From: Paralvinella palmiformis
Lineage: Eukaryota > Annelida > Polychaeta > Terebellida > Alvinellidae
NCBI GenBank assembly: GCA_025642065.1
Contig: JAODUP010000151.1
Coordinates: 207,001-271,000, forward strand
Reading direction: 5' to 3'
DNA length: 64,000 nucleotides
Shown here: piece by piece, positions 25,101 through 62,310 of the stretch
How the letters are laid out: the number at the start of each line of letters is the position of its first letter
Numbering within the stretch: the first letter of the stretch is position 1
Program-made: the position numbers and the translations under genes
The notes under the pieces: generated by a model
What the model was told of the DNA's origin: nothing
Seen by the model: the letters and a program-made list of their open reading frames with translations, nothing else
The model's database searches: none

Positions 25101-28100
25101 CATCAGCCTAGAAAATTATGAGAATCTTACATGGTACTTTGACTTGTTAGCAACAGAAGTTTTTTGGGGGGTCAGTCAGTATAACATAATAATAGTATCG
25201 ATAATAATAATAATATGTGGTAATTGATATTCCAGAGATCTAGGAGCTCATATTGATGGCTTCTGTGCAGTCGTAGCCCATTCCTTTGTTGTTGGAGCTT
25301 CTAAGGTGAGTGCACACACACAGAGAGAGAGAGAGGCTGTATTCATCAAAATGACTTAGTATTGAATTTTACTGGAAATTAGAAATTACCTGTTTGGTTA
25401 AAAGGGAAATGCTTTTGGCAGGCAGCCAGTTTGAATTATTTAAATAAAAGGCCGACCCTTTTCTAAACGGAATGATGAATATGTGTGTATGTGTTTAATT
25501 TCTGCCAACACAACGTGTTCGATATAACGTATGCTTTTGCATTGGTTGTCAGGAGAAGAAAGTAACCGGACGTAAAGCAGATGCCATTTTAGCAGCATAC
25601 TATGCCGCTGAAGCAGCGTTGCGACTTATTAAGCCCGGTAATGAAAACTATACGGTGACGGAAGCCATACAGAAGGTTGCAGAATCTTACAAATGTAAAC
25701 CTATTGAAGGTGGGTTGTGATACTTGTAATAATTATTTATCTAGACTTTCTCTGGATCATAGTCATTTGAAGGATCAAATGTTTAACTCTGTGTGTGTGA
25801 AGTAATTTCATTGACGTGTGTGTCTGACTTTTATTTGTGAAGCAGGTATCAGTTTCTTTATTAGATCTATAATTTGAAATTAATTTGTAAAAATTAAAGC
25901 AGTTGGTCCCCGCAACAATGTTTTATAATATCAGATGGTGCAGATAATGTTATGTATGTAGTAGCATATTACTATTTTTTTCTTCAGGTATGTTATCTCA
26001 CATGTTAAAACAACACGTTATTGATGGAGAGAAGGCCATAATTCTCAATCCAACTGAAGCGCACAAGTAAGTAGATGAATGATAGGGTCATTTATTTATG
26101 TGAATCATGTTTACACATGTCTGGTAATTCCCATTTATTTGGGCAGTGTACTTGAATTTTACGATTGTTTAGTTCTTCTAAGTGCAAGCAGTAGGATGTG
26201 ACAGAAATGTTGATACATTATTTGTTCATGCCTTGTGCCAGTCACATTACTGCTATAGGCATGTATACACACATAACACAGTATGGTTGGCTAATGATGA
26301 TGTGTCGTAGTTATGTCCTCGTCACAAAATAGGGTACAAGGTTAATAAATGTGCTTAAGTTCACCAATTCCCAGATTAGTATTCAAATGGTGGACTGGTT
26401 AGAGCACTGTGCTGCAGACCTCCAGGTTGTGTGTTCGACTCCAGCTCTAGCTGTGTTTGTGGGATTTCTTTCCCTGGTTGGTTTCCCCGTAGCCATTTAT
26501 CGTAGGTGTTACCAGTAACGAGGCTAAACAACTCAATTCAACCACCAATATGAAGAGACCTAAACTCCAAACAACAGCAGTGTTTTTTCCCGACATTTTC
26601 GTACAGATACATTTGTAATAGGTCTGCTGTTGTGCATCGCTTGGTTTTAGCAATGGTAGACTTCGGCTCGGATTGATTGGTTTTCTAATAGTACACATGA
26701 AAAACAACAATGTTGTACTGAAACGGGATTGGTTCTAATCAAAACATCTGGTTTTGTTGTCAATTATTGGGTTGTCGTTTTTGTTTTAACAGAAAAGAAC
26801 ACGAGAAATGTGAGTTTGATGTTCATGAGGTGTACGGGGTCGATGTATTAATCAGCACAGGAGAGGGTAAGGTCAGTATCTATGATCTGTTTATTTTTGT
26901 CACGGTTTATACTTTTTCTTACTAGTGTTACAGATATTGTACTGACCGAATCTGAGATTTTTCATTAATGTTGTATTTGTTTTCGTGACATTTAGGGTCG
27001 AGAGCTAGACGCCAGGACGACTGTTTACAAAAAGAAAGATATGTTGTACAACTTAAAGATGAAAGCTTCTAGGCGTAAGCATTATTTTACATCACAATAG
27101 AGTTGCAATACGTGGAGGTGTATTCGTTTAGTTCCACTGAACTTTTGGGATACTCTTACTTTAAACAGCCACGTTAGTTTCTGTAACTGACTAGAGTCAT
27201 CATGTGCTCATCTTTCAAAGGAAATTCCCATAAACTCCAGTTGACAGTGGTGAGTTTTAGATAAACTGTCGGAAGACATGGAATGGTCAAACTAAATTTA
27301 TGAGTTTTAATGATGTTTGGGCGTCTCCGTGATCTAGCAGTAGCATGTTGGACCGCAGATCACTACCACCCGTGTTAAAATCTCAGTGTGGGTATATCTG
27401 AAGGTTGTTTCGTCTTTGACTTCGCCTGATTACCTTTGGGGGTCGCTCGGCCCATTTAACCTATCATGTGCACAAGAGTGGCCATAAAACATCAAATCGT
27501 CATCACCATCCTGACTATCACCGAATGTGACTGGTAGCTATTTTGTTGGTTTTCTGAATGGGGCTCACAGTTACATTATTTATAGTAAAATAATTGGCAT
27601 ACAGTGGATGGTTTGTCAACATTACGTAAAGCATGTTTTGTTTAATTAATTTCACAGAATTCTTTAGCGAAGTGGAGAAAAAGTTCGGTACGATGCCTTT
27701 TACTTTAAGGTAAGAGCATGGGCATGACTTAGACTGGTTTACGTAAGAAAATCTAGTATATTGGAGAGTTTGTCTATGATATTAGGCTGCCTTTTATTAG
27801 AGGTTTTTATTTAAAATCTACCAATAGCCCACCATTTATTGTGCATGTAAATTGTCGCTCATTTATTAAAGTTTTTTCTGTGATCCATAGAATAATTACC
27901 ACAAACTAACACTGCTATATGGAGTTGGTCCAAGTTGGCTCATTTTGAGATTTGTGTGTAGAATGCAATTTTCAATGTGGACTGAATAGCTATGAGAATG
28001 TGCTTACCTTGATTGGTTCAGGGTACTCTGCTAAACCATGTTCTAAGGGATCATCCATGATTATCATAATTTTCACATGCGTACAAACCAGAAGCTGGGG

Positions 28101-30363
28101 ATGGGTTTGACATAAATTTTTGCTTTTTAAAGGGACAACTCACCTTCAGATAGTATTACTTAAATATGTAATGCTTATAACAGTAAACAAACATTCCATA
28201 ATGATAATCGCAAACTATACCTGATATCATGGATATAAGGAAATAATTAAAATTACTGGAGGGTCGCCATTGCTAGATTCAAAGGTGAGAAGGAGAAAAG
28301 TCAAGTGCTCGGACGTCGCCTGACCCAGGAGTCAATTGGTACACAAGTTCACATAGACACAGACTCCTCATATTTTCTTCGAAACAATCATCTTCATCTT
28401 GTAATGTTCCTTCTGGCTCAGACTGATGTGGCTGAATGTCGGTCGTGATGTAAACTTAGCGAGATTACTACATTTTGTTCTGGAATTATTCTTGGCTAAC
28501 ACTTGTTTATATGCTTTTAATTGAATTTTACAGACTTCCGGTCAGGCCAGTAATAAATTAATCAGCACTTTGAACTGGATTATTTAATATGCGGGTGATC
28601 GTTTTCACATTTTTACATTATTTATGGTATTTGTGAATACAGCAGTATTAGTCCTGAAAATTCGAAAATGAGGGTGAACTCCTTTAATTTTGAAGAACGA
28701 TGAAAAACCTAACTATCCATTAATTACTTACTGTCCTTACACTACAATAAAGACATTCAAATTGACTGTTGGCACCATTTGTCAAATGCTATTTATATTC
28801 CAGAGATGGTTGTGGTAGTAGTCTTTTTTTTATAGCAGACAGACATGGGGTCAGTTCAATTCCTGGTTTGTTTTGGTTTTTGACGTCATCATGCAATGGG
28901 TCTACTGATGGTCAATTCTGGAATTGGATTTGATTATTTAAAAAAAATGGAATTGATAAATTTTGAATTGGAATTTCCTACAAAAAATTAAATCCACAAA
29001 TTAAATTACCAGTTAATTTTTTAATTCAGAAATATTTCTTCCATGACGAGCCTGCTAAATTTGGAATTGTTGAATTGAAATTGACAAAATGAAATTAACC
29101 TCATGTCTAATAGCAGAACAGTACATTGAGAGCTTGTAATAATTGTTTTTAACATTTACATCTGTACACTTTCATGGGAGAAAATAATTATACAAAAAAG
29201 TACGTTTTGTACACTTGTAAAAAATAAGATTATTAAGGATGGTTCCTGATCATTTCTAAAATCAGTTGTTATTTTAATTTTTTTGACTGATGTCTTATTA
29301 ATTAAATGTGACAGGTTTTGGAAATTTAATTTTTATTTCTATTATGAAACAGGGCTATAGTGGTTACTGGAATGTTATTTTCCCATAAAAGTCAATAATT
29401 CTTTCACCAATCTCTAAAAAAATGAGCATTTTAAAAATTAACTTGCCATATTAAAATTTTTATTTAATGTCAGGTTATTGTAAATAACATATATTTTATG
29501 CAACCGTTTTCTTACTGATTTTACCGTTTTTGACAGCGAACGTAGGGATAAATATGTGTTGTAATTATTGTAATCATGTCAGATTAATATCTGATTTGTA
29601 ATCGAGTCATAATTCTACACAAAATGTCTTTTTCAGAATGTTTGAAGATGAACGCAAAGCTAAAATGGGCGTAGTTGAGTGTGTGAAGCATGACTTAGTT
29701 GAGGGTTTTAACGTGCTTTGGGAGAGAGAAGGTATGCATCATGCGTCTAGATTACATTCATAGACATCGACACACATACACATTTGAAATGGAATTGACA
29801 TAGATAATTTAAAGTAATCCTTATTTATTATCATCTATCGTTTATTGTCTTTGGGGGGGGGGGGCAGTATTTTAACAACTAGTTTACTTTTATTACTAAA
29901 ACAATTTACTTTCTGCCCGAGGTTAGTTTTAAAATACAGATTTTGCAATGTAGTTCTATGCTTCTGTGGAATGGCCAACAAAAACATTCTCTGTGTTTGT
30001 TTTAAGTTGGTGTTTCTTAATTCAAAATGTAACTGGACTGTTCAGGATTTATTGATGGCATCTTATTTGATGATCGGGTATAGTTTGGTTTATTGAACCG
30101 TACGTGTTCTTTTGTTGCCAGGCGAGTACGTAGCTCAGTTCAAGTTCACGCTGTTGCTGATGCCAAACGGACCAATGAAGATAACGGGTTTGCCGTTCGA
30201 GACCGAGCTTTACGAGTCTGAGCACACAGTTGATGACGAGGAGCTGAAAGCTCTGCTAGCGACGTCGGCTTCGCGCAAGGCAGCAAAAAAGAAGAAAAAG
30301 AAGGCCGAGAAGGCAGCAATCGAGGCAGCATCGATTAACGCTGAAGCAGTTGCTGAGGCGTAG
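22123..30363 (+). CDS. PA2G4: Proliferation-associated protein 2G4 / EBP1, complete
   Basis: Eleven coding exons: 22123-22210, 24433-24561, 24798-24903, 25236-25305, 25553-25709, 25988-26066, 26793-26871, 26996-27074, 27658-27709, 29637-29731 and 30122-30363. All junctions are GT...AG and phases match throughout, giving 1176 nt, or 391 residues plus TAG; human PA2G4 has 394. Diagnostic stretches include [89 protein letters not shown] and [12 protein letters not shown]. The fold is that of type II methionine aminopeptidases without catalytic metal sites. The family is known to bind structured RNA, ribosomes and, in vertebrates, ErbB3. The C-terminus carries the expected lysine-rich patch ([17 protein letters not shown]), an RNA/nucleolar-targeting region. 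The start codon AGATGGCG is the first ATG of the conserved N-terminus. Confidence 0.98.
23023..23215 (+). mobile_element. tRNA-derived SINE, family A (PA2G4 intron 1)
   Basis: A plus-strand copy with A box TGGTCTAGCAG and B box GTTCGAATCCC, ending in a CATCATCA-rich tail. Flanks AAGACCACAATTTT and AAGACGACAATTTA form a near-perfect 14-bp target-site duplication. ORFs of 89 and 63 codons over this copy are chance readings of the repeat. Sense to PA2G4. Confidence 0.92.
26388..26560 (+). mobile_element. tRNA-derived SINE, family B (PA2G4 intron 6)
   Basis: A plus-strand head TGGACTGGTTAGAGCACTG with B box GTTCGACTCC and body TGTGTTTGTGGGATTTC, continuing into gttaccagtaacgaggctaaac. It sits between PA2G4 exons 6 and 7, sense to the gene. 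Confidence 0.78.
27318..27507 (+). mobile_element. tRNA-derived SINE, family A (PA2G4 intron 8)
   Basis: An A box TGATCTAGCAG and the full body to a CATCGTCATC tail are present. The B box is damaged (gtgttaaaatctc). It lies between PA2G4 exons 8 and 9, sense to the gene. Confidence 0.88.
28127..28687. mobile_element. TTAA-flanked non-autonomous element, copy 2 (PA2G4 intron 9)
   Basis: TTAA at 28127-28130 and 28684-28687. Ends AAGGGACAACTCACCTTCA and (reverse complement) AAGGAGTTCACCCTCATTT are imperfect terminal inverted repeats. TTAA targets are typical of piggyBac and Kolobok transposons; the family is not proven here. No coding capacity. Confidence 0.65.
28840..29109. mobile_element. hAT-like non-autonomous element with 8-bp target duplication (PA2G4 intron 9)
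   Basis: The left end CAGACATGGGGTC and right end (reverse complement) AGACATGAGGTT are inverted repeats. ATAGCAGA occurs directly at 28832-28839 and 29110-29117. The interior is built from AATTCC/GGAATT motifs. CAG-type ends and 8-bp duplications fit hAT transposons. A 38-base segment at 28867-28904 is shared with the THAP relic at 54.7 kb. Confidence 0.8.
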
Positions 30364-31404
30364 TCACACACTTAGATGTTAGCTATTTAAGTGCGATATA
30401 CTCTCGATTTATGTTCTATATTGGCTTCTCTGTACACAACAAGACATTGATATACATCAGGGAGTGGTTATGCCTATGCCTCCTTGTTCTGTAAGTGTTG
30501 GTTATGGGATTAAAAGAGCAAGATGCTTCTGAAAGTTTTGTTGGTTTTGTTTCCATTCGATCTGTTCTCAAGTTTTTGTTAAGTAAGAGCTATTTTTGTT
30601 AAGGTTGCAAGCCGATGTGGTGTATTTCGGAGGGGATGCGTGCAGTTATGCGGGCTCGTTTTGACGTCGTCCTCTTCTGCGGGATATTGTTGTATTTTTC
30701 TACATCATAGATTTCAATACGGCATCATTCATGTTCACAGTCCTGCTGAAAATTGTGTTTTGATATTCCTGTGGAATAAAGTAACAAGTTACTACAAGAA
30801 TGGCAGATTTATCTCGTCGTTTTGTGTTGGGATGGTAGCATCATTCATTCGTATTCCATGTAATAATTGATGTATTATTGATAAATGTGTTCATCTCGTT
30901 TTGTTCATTGCCCTTGGCGGTGTACAAGTGGCTCATTTTGAAATTCAAGTCTTGTCTGGTGGACGAAATAATATTATTCACTTTTATAAACGATGACTGA
31001 AGTACAAAATAATTGTTCAAATTCGTTGCTTAGAAGTTTGAAGGAGTTTTTTTGCCTTGTAGATTCTGACTGTGATGATGTAGGTTAACTATATATTGAC
31101 GGATGGATCATGTGCCAGCTATTTAATAGACCCGTGTCTTGGTGTTGATCGAACTGCAGCAGATGCTTCCTACCGATAAACACATTTTGTGTCTGCATTT
31201 AGTATCTTAACAGACGAAGTGGATCTCTTGTCGTATTTATAACACGGTAGTGCTTGCAAAAGAAAGGATGTTGTGAAACATCGCTGGGTTACTTTAAAAT
31301 AAAACGAATGGTTCATTATTGGTTTTGTTAGTCTTTGCTTTTGAGAAATAAACGTAAAATCCATAAAATGAGGGTCACATTTCTTTGAACTCTATTAAAA
31401 TAAA
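30364..31404 (+). other. PA2G4 3' UTR with several candidate poly(A) signals
   Basis: No conserved coding signal follows the PA2G4 stop. AATAAA hexamers on the + strand occur at 30775-30780, about 31298-31303, 31347-31352 and 31399-31404, so alternative 3' ends are possible. Short ORFs here do not resemble known proteins. Confidence 0.5.
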
Positions 31405-32435
31405 GCCAAGTTTGGTTTCCAGTTATTTGTGCTAGGTTGCAGAACTGTTTTTCCCCCATCATCCAAATGTAAAATGGACTTTCAAACATTCACCGATTAT
31501 TTTTGTCAAACAAATAAAAATGTGACGGTTGCATTATCAAACCTTCCGTGACGTTTGACACAAAATAAATTCACCAGTGAAGAATGCTTTATTAAATACC
31601 TGACGTCACGAAATCTGGTCAGTGAACACACAATACAGGTACATGGTAACATAATCCTGGTAAAACGTCCGCTGCTCCTACATCATTCCCGAGTGACATC
31701 AGCTGGGATGGTTCAGATAAGATACCGATTTATAATAGTCGAACAGCGAACGTTAATTCAGCGCCCCAAATAACAATATATTTACAACAAACAGGCAAGT
31801 GAAAAACTTGAAAAAGCCTTACAACCCTGTACATCTTTAGTGATCAGTTTTTCAATTTCCAGTTAAAAATATACCAAACTAATTTTGATTAACATCATTT
31901 TGGCCATGTTGAAAATAGTGTCTGCTTCGTACATTATGAATGTATTCACATGACTGTGATGTCCACAACAACTAGCATCCCTTAATAATAGGAGTTCACA
32001 AAATTAGCCAGCCAGAAGATGACTCACAAATGTTTGGGGACAGGCTCGTCCAAGTATGATGCCAATATTCACTACCAATGTGGAATGAATTGGCCGACAT
32101 CTGTCATTATTACAGCAATGAAGTCAGACAAATGTATGCATTTTACCATACTAATAACTATGCATCATGTTACGCCCGGTTTATCCAGATTTGACGAGAT
32201 TCATGATACAGAAACCAATATTTATCTGGAATGAAGTTTCCATATTATTAAAAATTATAAAATTGATCCAAATCTTTCTTACACCGACTTTCCTAAATAT
32301 ATAAAATCCGGACTTCTTACTTTTGCCATGGAGTACAAACTAACGTAACGATGTCTGTTAAATTTAACAAAAATATTTAACAAGATGCAAGCTAATGCAG
32401 TAAGTAATGTCGACAAATGTGACATCATGGAGTCC
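31405..32435 (-). other. Gap between convergent PA2G4 and NXF1; NXF1 3' UTR side
   Basis: This stretch lies downstream of the NXF1 stop and past the last PA2G4 poly(A) candidate. A minus-strand AATAAA (TTTATT at 31588-31593) is one possible NXF1 poly(A) signal, which would give a 3' UTR of about 850 bases. I see no coding or repeat structure of note. Confidence 0.4.
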
Positions 32436-57116
<24,681 letters not shown>

Positions 57117-57529
57117 TTTTATTTACCTAGAAGCAAAAGTAACTGTTTTTTAAATTCTAATTTATTTAATATTATGACTGTCACTATAAGCTTAAATTAG
57201 GAAATACAATACACAATGTATTACATATTGCTGTGCTTGTCCAGATTGACAGTGATCAACCTCATCCAAATACGGCACAAGATACACCAGAAAAGAGCAC
57301 TTTTTATATAGAATTATCAGTTAAGACAAGCTCCCCAATGGCTATCAGTTAAGACATGCTCCCCAATGCCCACCAAACACATTATTATAATCTAGAAAAC
57401 AAGCTCCAATTTAATTACCATTTTCTTAAAATATGTGACAAGAACATCGTTAATATGATTAACAAAACATATTTTACAAATGGGTACCTGTAAAATAAAT
57501 AGAAATAGCTGTTGATTGGCCCGTAACAT

Positions 57530-57709
57530 GTTTGATATTTTACGGCCACTTTTGTACACATGATAGGCTAAAACGGCTGAGCAACCTCCGAAGGTAATGA
57601 AGCGAAGTCAAAGATGAAACACCATTCAGATATGCTCACACCAAGATTTGAACATGGGTGGTAGTGATCTGTAGTCCAACATGCTACCACTAGACGATGC
57701 AAGCACCCC
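57530..57709 (-). mobile_element. tRNA-derived SINE, family A (upstream of NXF1)
   Basis: A full-length minus-strand copy, slightly diverged in the tRNA head (tgctaccactagacgatgcaagc on the plus strand). It lies about 0.4 kb upstream of the NXF1 start codon. Confidence 0.87.
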
Positions 57710-58154
57710 ATCTTGTAACATAAACTTACCAAAAGATAAGCAAGACACAATTTAAAAAACTTTTAAATAATGAATTTGTCTGTACAATCATCTCGGTAGT
57801 AGTAGCAGTAGTAGTTTATTGACATAATATGTACATATATCACACACAGGTGAGGGAATTTTATATATTATACAATAACACAGTATATCAGAAAGTATAA
57901 ATGTTCACGATACCTTCAAAAAGAATATAAAAACTAATCTTTTTGTTTCAGCTTTTCCTAACTGAATATATTATGTATTTGGCTAGAAAGAAATATGTAT
58001 TTTTAAAGATGTAAATCTGTTATATCCATAGAATTATTTATTGTCAAGCACCTTAGATTAACTTTTGTATATTATTATTACAGGTATAGTCGGGAATATG
58101 TCCTGTATAAATTTATTATCAAAAGGGAGTATTCAGCTGTCACTGATAAGTTCA

Positions 58155-58288
58155 TGATGATGATTGATGCATTATGGCCACTTTTATGCACATGGAAGCA
58201 CACTTCAGATATGCCCACACTGAGATTCGAACATGGGTGGTAGTGATCTGTGATCCAACACACTCCTGTTAGACCACGGAGGCACCCA
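58155..58288 (-). mobile_element. tRNA-derived SINE, family A, internally deleted
   Basis: Both ends are present (gatgattgatgcattatggcc and the tRNA head up to accacggaggcaccc). About 50 bases of the middle body are missing between gcacatgg and cttcagatatg. Confidence 0.85.
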
Positions 58289-60916
58289 ATGAGTTCATAT
58301 AACGGCTATTGAAAAGTTCACGCACAGAGTTACATTGAATGTTCAATCATCCCTGTAATGTCTATGATAGAGGGCACCTCACCACAGCATGTCATTCAGT
58401 TTGTATTCCTGTTTGGCACTGGCACAACTGGTCTTCTAATGTTATGTGGGACCAGCAGCCTGTCTAAACCCTCAGGTAATAAGATCTGAGGCAAAGCCTT
58501 GTGTTAGCCATCTGACATTGTTCTGTAATATCTGTAAGATTGGGCTTACTTCCAAATTAGGGTTAATCGGGAGGTGCGTACTTCGTCTTGAGCTTTGAGA
58601 CTGAAGTATCCCCGTCTTCACCTTCATCTTGAATTGAGTACTGTTTGATGGTTTTTTAAACAGAGGGTTTCAGACTATACACAGATGGCCAAGGATAGAT
58701 GATGTTGGTGAAGTTCAAAGTAAATTCTTTATTTTCATGTTTTGAGAACCTTTGGACATTTGTGAAAACCACACATGTTGTTATTTTCAAACAACTGCAC
58801 CAACTTTAATTGATCAAAGGGTTCTGAAATTAAATAGCCATATTCTTTAAATTATTTTCTAACAGAAAATATGAATATATGGGGAATATTTATATTCAGT
58901 ATAATTATATAATTATGGTTACCGAAACATAGCACTTAGTACTATTTTACAAGGTTTTTAGAGGTTATTGTTGGACAAAGTACCGATTTAATCATTAGAT
59001 TTGTCATACTTGTGATGAACTGCTGTAGATAATATAGCATGTAATGATACATTGCTGTACAGATAATATATCATGATATTTTCTACGAGTGTAACTCATG
59101 GGGAATTAATATATATGAGGATTCAAAGATGGCTTTCATTCAAGTGAAAAAATGTGTGGTCTAAATTTTTCAAAATAAGTATTACAAATGGTTGGTTAAA
59201 AAATCTAGTTGTTTTGAACATCTCAGTTTGAACAACAATCTACTGCATAATACAATTGGAATTCAGATAGGAAAATACTTCTACTGTTCTAGTGATAGAT
59301 TACTTTCTTGTTGTTCAGCATATTCCATTACTAAATGTTGTTACTGTCAACAAAGTGAAAACAGAGTAAATATTTCTTTAACGAAGTCCGCTAGTATCGG
59401 TTATCACTTGAAAATAAAAATAGTGACTGACAGGGTTTATTTACATTTTAAAATCAATTCATGGTTCACATTAAATCATGAGAAATAATACACAAAGGCA
59501 ATTTATCAATGCTGGATTATTGCTCTATCAATCAATACTTTGTGTAACACAATTTGTCTCTGATTTGATGAGTATCTTCAATCCAAATAGCACACCCAAT
59601 TGTTTAATATAATTATGCCACCTATGCTGGCTGATGTGCACATGCGCCATGAGTCTACTGCTAGACGATGGCGAACGTTCTACATGGAAAATAAATACAA
59701 ATAAAACAAATCGTTGAAGATATCTCTGAATTGTCCTGATAAAATGATAGTATTACAACTGCCATGTCCATTTTGATATTATTATAAATGGCCAAAGATG
59801 TGTATTGAAGAAACACTATGGGAAAGCCACTGCCTATACAGAAAGTTTTGCTGCAAATATGGCAATCCGCTCGTACACAGGAAATGTGTTCTGTGAACTA
59901 CCACATAGAACTTCCAATTTAATCTATTTCGTTTACTAAATCAGTCTTCTTTGAATAGAAATATACTAAATATCACGGTATCTTTCATTTTCCTTTACTG
60001 ACTGTTGGAATCGTGGAGTATTATCGCCGGCAATGATCATTAAAATATACAAACAAATCTGCGTATCCACTGAAAAGCAAATGTGATCCAGACTCTGCAT
60101 TTAATAGGTTGTGTTTACCACCCCGATTGTAGTAGTTCTAAATCCTGCCCACAGATGTCACTAGCTTAATTGGCAAGCTCTATTGCAATATCATTACACA
60201 TTTACAAGAGTTTAACTTGTTTGGTTGAGATATCTAAATAGAATCAAAGCTCCTTAAAAATTAACTACAAAACGTATGTGACTTCTAATAGGAAATGGGA
60301 TTTAATGCTATTTTGCCAGCAGCAATTCAATACATACTAATAAACCTGATTCAGGGCAGGACATTAATGATTGTCCGGGACAAGTGGTTTTGCATGTAGG
60401 ACAAGTAGATCATCCCAAGTACTTGCCCAACAGGACAAGTAAACTGAAGCATATCGAAAACGACTGTTTATTCGTCATTTCTTGACATTTCAATATTACG
60501 TGTCATTTTCCACAGATCACCGTCCGGAAGTTTGCTAAAAGACTGAATTCAAGAGAAAGTGTCATGCCCTGTGATTGTCAGTAAATCTTAATGAATTATC
60601 ATGAAACACTTGCATTCACTTGTATTACATCAGGAATAACTTGTACGAAGTGGCTATAGGTCCGGACCCATAAGCACAATTTTATAGCTATTAATCTGGC
60701 ACATTTCCAGTTTCTGTGGTGTATATAATGCATCTGATGCCATATTTGAATTAATAAATATTACATAATAAATAAAAGGGAGATAAATAATTATTCTTGT
60801 ATTTTATTGATTTTCTTCCATTTCATGATCTAGCATAAGAAAGTGCGAGCATTTATTTGAAGTGAGGTCTCTTTTTTATTATTGAGTGGGTGTTCATACT
60901 TAATCATAGCTCTCCT

Positions 60917-61012
60917 CCCTCACCACTCACAGGGGAGGAGTATGGAAAGATGGAGCTGAAATACCCCAAGGTTGGTCAACGCCTGAGTGTATTACGTCCC
61001 CAGGGGGTCTTT
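60917..61012. repeat. Interspersed repeat fragment shared with 17514-17590
   Basis: tcaccactcacaggggagga, aagatggagc and tccccagggggt match the 17.5-kb copy; the rest is diverged. Family unknown. Confidence 0.6.
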
Positions 61013-61834
61013 TGTCAGATTTTTTAAATTAATTCAGTGGAGACGTCAGAGCTATTTAACATGGTCAGCCACCAATGAGGTACTGCATGTTACCTTGACA
61101 GAAGTACACAAATACTTCGGTTTACGGTTATGTTTAGGGTTAGGCAGACAGTACTAGAACTTTAGTAAACTTGTAAGGTGTCCGATAGTGTTATATTCTA
61201 CTGGATATTCAGGAAGGTGCGCATGCGCACCTGAAGTGCTGGAGCTATACCAATTTTGATGTATGTCCAATAGCAACAGCCTAACTTGTATTTAAGTTGC
61301 TGTTATCCCCATATCATTAAAAATCAAAGTAAATGCACACGCAAAAATATGTTTTGGGATAAAAAGTATAAACATTGCTAGCCCAGAAGTGAGAAGGCTG
61401 AATGGATCTACCATCTAGTGTTACACCTCTTAAATTAGGCAAAAACACAGACTCTGTGATTCTACGTAATTAGGCCTAGCCTAGTAGGTATGTGCGTATA
61501 AACGGCTCTTGCGTTCTGGATTGCGGACAGAGCATGCACCGCAGGGGTCAGCATTTCTTTCAGATCGTTTCTGGGGCTACCCCCTTTCATGAATATTCAT
61601 GATGCCTATACAGGTGTTCTTATTGGTTTGACTGGTGGATGACATCAGGGGTTTTCCATACTTTAGCCTCGTTTTCGAATTTTATTGATCGACCGAAGAT
61701 TTAATTAATGGTGCGTTGATGAAGTTACATGTTGACAAAAGACATCTAAATTAGCTTGAACAAATCTTTTAAAATAAATACAAACATATACAAAATGTAG
61801 ATAATGTTCTAAAGTTTAATTTGCTGAAAGTTAG

Positions 61835-62310
61835 TTATTTAGACACCAGTTACTTATTTAAATATTTAGTCATTTACTTTTTAAGATATCAATAATTTTT
61901 TAGACAACTTTTTGTAGACATCAGTTAGTTATTTAAATATCATGCAGTTAGTTATTTAGCCATTAGTTACTTATTTAAATATTTGATGTCTAATATTCTT
62001 TTATTATAGAACTCTACATGAAAATTTTTTTTGGACATTAATTAATTATTTAGTTAGATATCATATTAGTTAGTTATTTAGATATCAGTTAGTTATTTGG
62101 CCATCAGTTACTTATTTAAATATTTAGATATGTTATTATTTTAGACATCAATTAGTTATTTAGACATTAGTTATTTATTTAAAATAATTTTTTTAGGCAT
62201 CAGTTAGTTATTTAGACATCATGATGCAGTTACTTATTTAATTATTTAGACATCAGTTAGTTTTTTTAGACATCAATTAGTTATTTAGACAAGTTATTTC
62301 ATTGAATTTT
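61835..62310. repeat. Degenerate about 19-bp tandem repeat (agttagttatttagacatc)
   Basis: At least twelve imperfect copies of gttagttatttagacatca, interspersed with AT-rich fillers. It lies upstream of NXF1. Confidence 0.85.

Noticed and set aside
30146..30331. 61-codon minus-strand ORF over PA2G4 exon 11
   Set aside because: Shadow of the lysine-rich PA2G4 C-terminus.
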